A stretch of DNA of 64,000 bases from Gemmata massiliana (GTDB lineage Bacteria; Planctomycetota; Planctomycetia; Gemmatales; Gemmataceae), in assembly GCF_901538265.1 (NCBI RefSeq), contig NZ_LR593886.1:9197738-9261737 (forward strand). The letters run 5' to 3'. A model generated the notes under the pieces. It was not told where the DNA came from. It saw only the letters and a list, made by a program, of their open reading frames with translations, and made no database searches. Of the stretch, positions 60,326 through 64,000 are shown piece after piece. Both the position numbers and the translations under genes were made by a program. Every line of letters begins with the position of its first letter. Position 1 is the stretch's first letter.

Positions 60326-60338
60326 CGAAGTCAACAAC

Positions 60339-60788
60339 ATGATAAAGAGTTCCACACTCATGGCCCGGCAAACTTCAGACGCGCAGCTGGTCTTCCGGGC
60401 GGATAAAAACGCGAAGATTGAGCTCGAAGCTATCGCCGCAGCACTCGATCGGTCGAGTGCCAAGTTGCTTCGAGACATGCTCGCTGAGCAACTTCCCAAG
60501 CTCCGAGCCGAGGCGGATGAGGAAGTTAAGCGGCGCGAGAAATTGCCACACGGGGTCACACAAGATGTGCTCGAAGACCGGCTCGAATCACTTGTCCGAA
60601 AATACGCCCAAGGTGATCCGATCCACATCGAGCAACAAGACCTCTTATCCCCCGAATCGAAAGCTGTTTGGGTTTTGTTGAGCTACATCTGGGGCGAGCA
60701 CCCCACCGACAAGGAACGAGAAGCGGCGGGCGCGGCCGTCGTAGCTCTTGCTGGTGCGAGCAAACCTAGCAAGCCACCGCGCCGCTGA
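60339..60788 (+). CDS. Small regulator-like protein, possibly ribbon-helix-helix
   Basis: About 149 residues. From the second methionine the sequence is MARQTSDAQLVFRADKNAKI, then ELEAIAAALDRSSAKLLRDM: a short strand followed by two helices, as in ribbon-helix-helix (CopG/Arc-like) DNA-binding proteins. A long charged helix follows, then a C-terminal domain (HIEQQDLLSPESKAVWVLLS). ATG 60339 and ATG 60360 are both possible starts; neither has a strong ribosome binding site. It ends 17 bases before the integrase gene and is probably cotranscribed with it. Its position makes it a candidate for the protein that binds the palindromes. Confidence 0.6.
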   Translation: MIKSSTLMARQTSDAQLVFRADKNAKIELEAIAAALDRSSAKLLRDMLAEQLPKLRAEADEEVKRREKLPHGVTQDVLEDRLESLVRKYAQGDPIHIEQQDLLSPESKAVWVLLSYIWGEHPTDKEREAAGAAVVALAGASKPSKPPRR

Positions 60789-60805
60789 GCGAGGCGCTGA
60801 TCGAC

Positions 60806-62098
60806 ATGGCCCATGTCCACAAGCAGACCTTCACGAAAGCGATCCCGACCGGCGCCGAGCGGGTGACTATCAAGGGGCGAGCGTGCGTGCGCTGGCGCGG
60901 GCGCACCAAGAACTGGCAGGTTGGTGAACTCATCCCCGACAAGCCGGGCCGCTGCCGGATTGAGAGCTCGAAATGGTACGTGACCTATTTTGACCCTTCG
61001 GTCAACGACACTCGCACAGTTCCTGGATACGCCGACCGAGCCGCGACCGACGCGCTTATGGTTACGCTGGTGCGCACAGCCGAGCGGGTGGACGCGGGCG
61101 TGCTACCAAAGGAGGCCGCGCGCCCCCGGCTCACCCTGCCCGAGCTCCTCGACCGATGGCACCGTTACGTGCGGCATTCGGGCGCGAGCGAAGACGGCGC
61201 CCGCCGACAATGGCGACGAGCGCAGGACGTGTGCGACGGGCTGAAGGTCACGCGCGTCAGCGAACTCACTCCGACGACCGTGTTGGACTGGATCGGTACA
61301 CAGCGTGTGAGTGGCGGGCGGGCTCCAAAGGGGAAACAGGGCAAGGGCATCTCGTCGGGAACTGCCGCTAATTACATCGGGGCGATCAAGAGCTTCACCA
61401 GGTGGTGCGCACTGGTCGAACGGTGCGAAGCGGTCGATCACCTATCGGCCCTCGTGAAGAGTCGCGATCCGGCGGACCTCCGTCACGTTCGGCGAGCGCT
61501 GATGCCCGTGGAACTCGATCGACTGCTCTCCGCGGCGCAAGGAAGCACGGAAGTGATCTACGGTCTGACCGGTACCGAGCGCCACGCGCTCTACTTGGTC
61601 GCGTGCTCGACCGGGCTGCGGGCCACCGAGCTGTCCCGGTTAGAGCCCGAGCACGTCGATGTGACTAAAAACACGGTGACAGTGTGGCGACCGGCCAAAA
61701 CCAAGACGCGCCCGGCTGACGTGCTGCCGCTCGACGCGGACGTGTTGAAGGTGCTTAAGCCTCTCCTGAAGGGACGCGGACCACTGTGGCCGAACCGGGG
61801 CAAGCCCACACAGGCCTGGTGGCGCGTCGGCGCGCGGTTGGTCCGGCACGACCTGGCCGCGGCCGACTTACCGGCCAAGGATGCTCAGGGCCGCGTGTTC
61901 GACTTCCACTCACTTCGCGGCCAGTTTGGGACCGACCTCGACCGCGCGGGCGTGTCCCTGGTGCGCGCACAAAAGCTAATGCGCCACAGCACACCCGATC
62001 TGACGGCTAAGTATTACATGCGACCGGAGTCCGTTGAGATGGCGGCCGATGTCGCCAAGTTGAAGCGCGGTCGGAAGGGAGAAAATCGGGCGAGTTAG
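60806..62098 (+). CDS. Tyrosine recombinase (phage integrase)
   Basis: A 430-residue integrase. Arm/core-binding region 105-220 (RLTLPELLDRWHRYVRHSGA). Catalytic domain with R272 (STGLRATEL), strand lysine near 298-300 (PAKTKT), H368 and R371 (FHSLRGQF), H394 (LMRHSTPDLT) and nucleophile Y403 or Y404 (AKYYMR). All residues of the family are present, so it should be active. Its attachment site is probably the tRNA fragment about 130 bases downstream. Confidence 0.93.
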   Translation: MAHVHKQTFTKAIPTGAERVTIKGRACVRWRGRTKNWQVGELIPDKPGRCRIESSKWYVTYFDPSVNDTRTVPGYADRAATDALMVTLVRTAERVDAGVLPKEAARPRLTLPELLDRWHRYVRHSGASEDGARRQWRRAQDVCDGLKVTRVSELTPTTVLDWIGTQRVSGGRAPKGKQGKGISSGTAANYIGAIKSFTRWCALVERCEAVDHLSALVKSRDPADLRHVRRALMPVELDRLLSAAQGSTEVIYGLTGTERHALYLVACSTGLRATELSRLEPEHVDVTKNTVTVWRPAKTKTRPADVLPLDADVLKVLKPLLKGRGPLWPNRGKPTQAWWRVGARLVRHDLAAADLPAKDAQGRVFDFHSLRGQFGTDLDRAGVSLVRAQKLMRHSTPDLTAKYYMRPESVEMAADVAKLKRGRKGENRAS

Positions 62099-62227
62099 CT
62101 TGGGTTCTAGCTTGGGTTAAGGCCCCGTTTTTTGGCGTCAATTCGCGTGCATTCATGTACACGTCACGCGCGTCAATGGGCAGGGTGATTCGCTTGAAAT
62201 CCTTGCAAAACGCTCGTTTTTAAGGAG

Positions 62228-62269
62228 TGGGTCCGGTGGGAGTCGAACCCACTTCCAAGGTGTTATGAG
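62228..62269 (-). other. 3' part of a tRNA-Met gene, candidate attachment site
   Basis: Reading the minus strand, CTCATAACACCTTGG (anticodon loop and 3' anticodon stem) is followed by the T-arm GTGGG-TTCGACT-CCCAC and the acceptor 3' half CGGACCCA. The 5' half expected further upstream (with GGGTCCG) is not there; the sequence beyond 62270 is unrelated. Integrases commonly recombine within the anticodon-to-3' part of tRNA genes, and the integrase gene is just beside it. Confidence 0.65.
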
Positions 62270-62279
62270 CCGTGGTCGA

Positions 62280-62322
62280 AAACCCTCGAAAACGCTCCAA
62301 ACCACAACGTTTTCTAGGGTTT
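62280..62322. repeat. 15-bp inverted repeat next to the tRNA fragment
   Basis: AAACCCTCGAAAACG (62280-62294) and CGTTTTCTAGGGTTT (62308-62322) pair in 14 of 15 positions around a 13-base spacer. It starts 11 bases from the tRNA fragment. It may be an integrase or excisionase arm site, or a terminator. Confidence 0.6.
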
Positions 62323-62643
62323 GAAGTGTACCACCCCACATTGCACGAGTCAACATTCGTTGCGTGGAAGCCCTTAGATTTGTGGAGATTCCACCACGTT
62401 CTGTGGAATACTGTGGAATGAACGCCTACGAGAGCAGTTCCCAACCATCTCAAATGACGTCCGATCCTCCGCGAGCTTCAGGAAACTGTTGGGGGCTGAC
62501 GTGCGTCACACCAGTATCTCGAAGTGCCCACGCGAAAAACCAATGTTCTCGCTCAAGTCGCGTGAATACATTGACAAGTTGCAGATTTATTAGCATCCCC
62601 GATACTTCATCCACCGAGCGTCGCAGCAACCGGAGTCTTCTCG
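62323..62643. other. Region without a supported gene at the right border of the element
   Basis: About 320 bases holding repeated GTGGAA/TTCCAC words (near 62350-62420: GTGGAAGCCC, GTGGAGATTCCACCAC, CTGTGGAATACTGTGGAATG). These could be recombinase arm sites. No gene is supported; a forward frame at 62364 overlaps the next gene and has no family match. Confidence 0.4.
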
Positions 62644-63429
62644 ATGTTGCAGGACTGGCCGACCTGGATAATTGTCGTTGCAATATTGGGCTTGATGCTG
62701 GGAGCCAATGAACTCGGCTTTCGCGCGGGCCGACGGCACCACCGGAACGAGACCGAGCTTTCCCGTACCGTCTCGAACACATTCAAGGGGAGCATTTTCG
62801 GGCTGGTTGCGCTGCTCCTCGGGTTCTCGTTTTCAGCGACTACCAGTCGGTACGACCTGCGACAGCGGCTCGTACTCGACCAGTCCAACGCGGTCGGTAC
62901 GTGCTACCTGCGCGCCGGTTTGCTCGACGAGACGTCCTGCACGCACATTCGGGGCATTCTGCGCCGGTACGTCGAGGTTCGTGTCGAGCAGTACCGCGCG
63001 GGCCGCGAGGAGGCGGCCGTTGCCCGCGATCAAGCGGAAATTGATCGGCTCCTCGCGGACCTGTGGGGCGCAGTGGAGGACGCGAACCGGCGCGAACCGG
63101 AACGGGTCCACAAGAGTTCGATCGTTCCGGCCTCGAACGAAGTCATTGACCTCAGTTCCACGCGGACATGGGCGAACCGCAATCACCTGCCCGAACCTGT
63201 GCTGTTCTTGCTGATGGTAAGTGTACTCGTCACATCCCTGCTCTTGGGGCACTCGTCGGGACAGGCCGAACGACGACACGTCAGCCTGTGGCTCGCGTCC
63301 AACGCGGTCTTCGCTCTGGTGCTGTTCATTGTCCTCGACTTCGACCGTCCGCGCCGCGGGTTAATCCGGGTGGACCAGACGCCGTTCGTCGAACTGAACG
63401 CCTCCCTGGGAAGCGTGCCTGCACCGTGA
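62644..63429 (+). CDS. Bestrophin-like (DUF4239) membrane protein
   Basis: A 261-residue protein from ATG 62644 with GGAG nine bases upstream. The DUF4239 pattern is clear: N-terminal membrane span, GANELGFRAGRRHHR, FKGSIFGLVALLLGFSFSAT, then SRYDLRQRLVLDQSNAVGTC and YLRAGLL; two more spans at 185-205 and 220-240, and DFDRPRRGLIRVDQTPF near the end. Members are distant relatives of bestrophin channels with unknown transport. Confidence 0.88.
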   Translation: MLQDWPTWIIVVAILGLMLGANELGFRAGRRHHRNETELSRTVSNTFKGSIFGLVALLLGFSFSATTSRYDLRQRLVLDQSNAVGTCYLRAGLLDETSCTHIRGILRRYVEVRVEQYRAGREEAAVARDQAEIDRLLADLWGAVEDANRREPERVHKSSIVPASNEVIDLSSTRTWANRNHLPEPVLFLLMVSVLVTSLLLGHSSGQAERRHVSLWLASNAVFALVLFIVLDFDRPRRGLIRVDQTPFVELNASLGSVPAP

Positions 63430-63709
63430 TTCGCAGAACTCATCCACTATTCGCAGAGGCTCGCAAACGACGGGGCGCCTTAACCATACTGCCCATGTCA
63501 TTTATGGCACGTCTAGAATTGCTCAAGATTCGGGTAGTAATTGAAACTGTTTTTCTCATCGGCTTTCTGCTTGTCATGCTCGATCGATCGGCGCATCATC
63601 TACCACGCACTTCCCAAACGGATCGCCCACGAAGCCCAAGGATTTAGGGCCGCTCGCGGACGGTAACCGGCCACCCGCTAGCACCGTTATCCGGTTTTCA
63701 GGGCGCGCC

Positions 63710-64000
63710 ATGCGAACGCGAATGATTCTTCCAGCAGCGCTGACGGCTGTGGGTGCTCTGTTGGGCTGGCTGACTGCATCGGAGCGCGTAAGTGTCACCC
63801 GCGCCGAAGACAACAAGGCCGATACCCCGCCCGCAGTCCCCACGGGCAGCACACCGACTATCCTCCCGCGCCCCGACTTTCACTTTAAGGGGAGCGTAGG
63901 CCGGACGTACCTGGACTCGGACAAGGCCCAGTTCCCGCAGCCCGTGCAGGCCCCGAAGGGTGCGCCGAACATTGTGCTGATCCTGCTCGACGACGCCGGA
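63710..64000 (+). CDS. Sulfatase (arylsulfatase-like), N-terminal part, cut by window end
   Basis: Open from ATG 63710 to the right edge, 97 codons without a stop. A signal peptide (MILPAALTAVGALLGWLTAS) and a linker precede FKGSVGRTYLDSDKAQFPQP and then APNIVLILLDDAG, the opening strand of sulfatases where the two aspartates bind calcium. The catalytic CxPxR lies beyond the window, so activity cannot be judged. Planctomycetes carry many such enzymes for sulfated polysaccharides. Confidence 0.85.
   Translation, partial: MRTRMILPAALTAVGALLGWLTASERVSVTRAEDNKADTPPAVPTGSTPTILPRPDFHFKGSVGRTYLDSDKAQFPQPVQAPKGAPNIVLILLDDAG

Larger units (their letters stand above)
35394..62270. mobile_element. Phage-derived integrated element, capsid/tail-less
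   Basis: The boundaries are approximate. The left end is taken from the serine recombinase gene, the right end from the tyrosine integrase plus tRNA fragment. Between them are a leftward packaging/head module (37247-45120), a forward nuclease gene inserted in it (40751-42439), forward membrane-protein cargo (45326-51409) and a leftward replication/nucleotide module with a tRNA (51435-58601). There is a control region and an IS630 insertion at 58.6-60.3 kb. No major capsid, tail, lysis or baseplate genes are seen. Two recombinases of different classes suggest either a composite of two elements or a phage interrupted by a second element. Confidence 0.7.

Noticed and set aside
63495..63647. A 50-residue frame with one membrane segment between the DUF4239 and sulfatase genes
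   Set aside because: The hydrophobic stretch (VVIETVFLIGFLLVMLD) is suggestive, but there is no ribosome binding site and the tail looks random; not enough to call.

Overview
The window looks like a chromosome segment from a Gemmata-like planctomycete. The DNA is very GC-rich. Several families are typical of that group: a TIGR03067 protein, a TIGR02996-like domain, a tandem DUF1508 protein, a GH39-like glycosidase, an N-terminally anchored planctomycete-type membrane protein and a sulfatase at the right edge. This assignment is inferred from gene content only.

Left third (1-25.2 kb): ordinary chromosomal genes. These are the tail of an amidohydrolase, a decayed metallophosphoesterase, a secreted GH39-like enzyme, a DNA topoisomerase IB, an ABC exporter and a giant (about 2,850 residue) cyclic beta-1,2-glucan synthase-like protein. 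They are followed by a DUF434 protein, a flavin reductase-like protein, small secreted proteins, a MazF-like toxin without a recognisable antitoxin, and a forward cluster of ECF sigma factor, SDR oxidoreductase, TIGR03067 protein (with a 3' frameshift) and NTF2/SnoaL-like protein.

Candidate defence island (25.3-32.5 kb, minus strand): an XRE-type regulator, then a 1,685-residue fusion of glycosyltransferase, HEPN-like, TPR, GreA/B-C-like and PIN nuclease regions. Two bases downstream is a phosphorothioate-recognising SBD-HNH restriction endonuclease, followed by a trypsin-like protease with an intact triad. The order and tight spacing suggest one operon. I regard it as the most likely undescribed system in the window.

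Integrated element (about 35.4-62.3 kb): a phage-derived region with a large serine recombinase at its left end and a tyrosine integrase at its right end. The packaging/head module runs leftward: terminase, zinc-ribbon protein, small head protein, portal, and a prohead-protease protein that stops where the capsid half of the known protease-capsid fusion should continue. No capsid or tail genes are present, so it is a remnant or a satellite-like element. An AT-rich OLD-family ATPase/TOPRIM nuclease sits inside the head module on the opposite strand. Cargo membrane genes follow, including a protein with six nearly identical 51-residue repeats. The leftward replication/nucleotide module (58.6-51.4 kb) is tightly overlapping and carries an AEP-type primase, VRR-NUC nuclease, RNase H, several small proteins and an initiator-like tRNA(CAU). 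Near 58.6-60.3 kb is a control region with repeated palindromes. A 1,169-bp IS630-family element interrupts a small gene there; removing it with one TA copy restores the frame exactly. The integrase is followed by a 3' tRNA-Met fragment and a hairpin, a likely attachment site.

Right edge (62.6-64 kb): a bestrophin-like (DUF4239) membrane protein and the start of a sulfatase.
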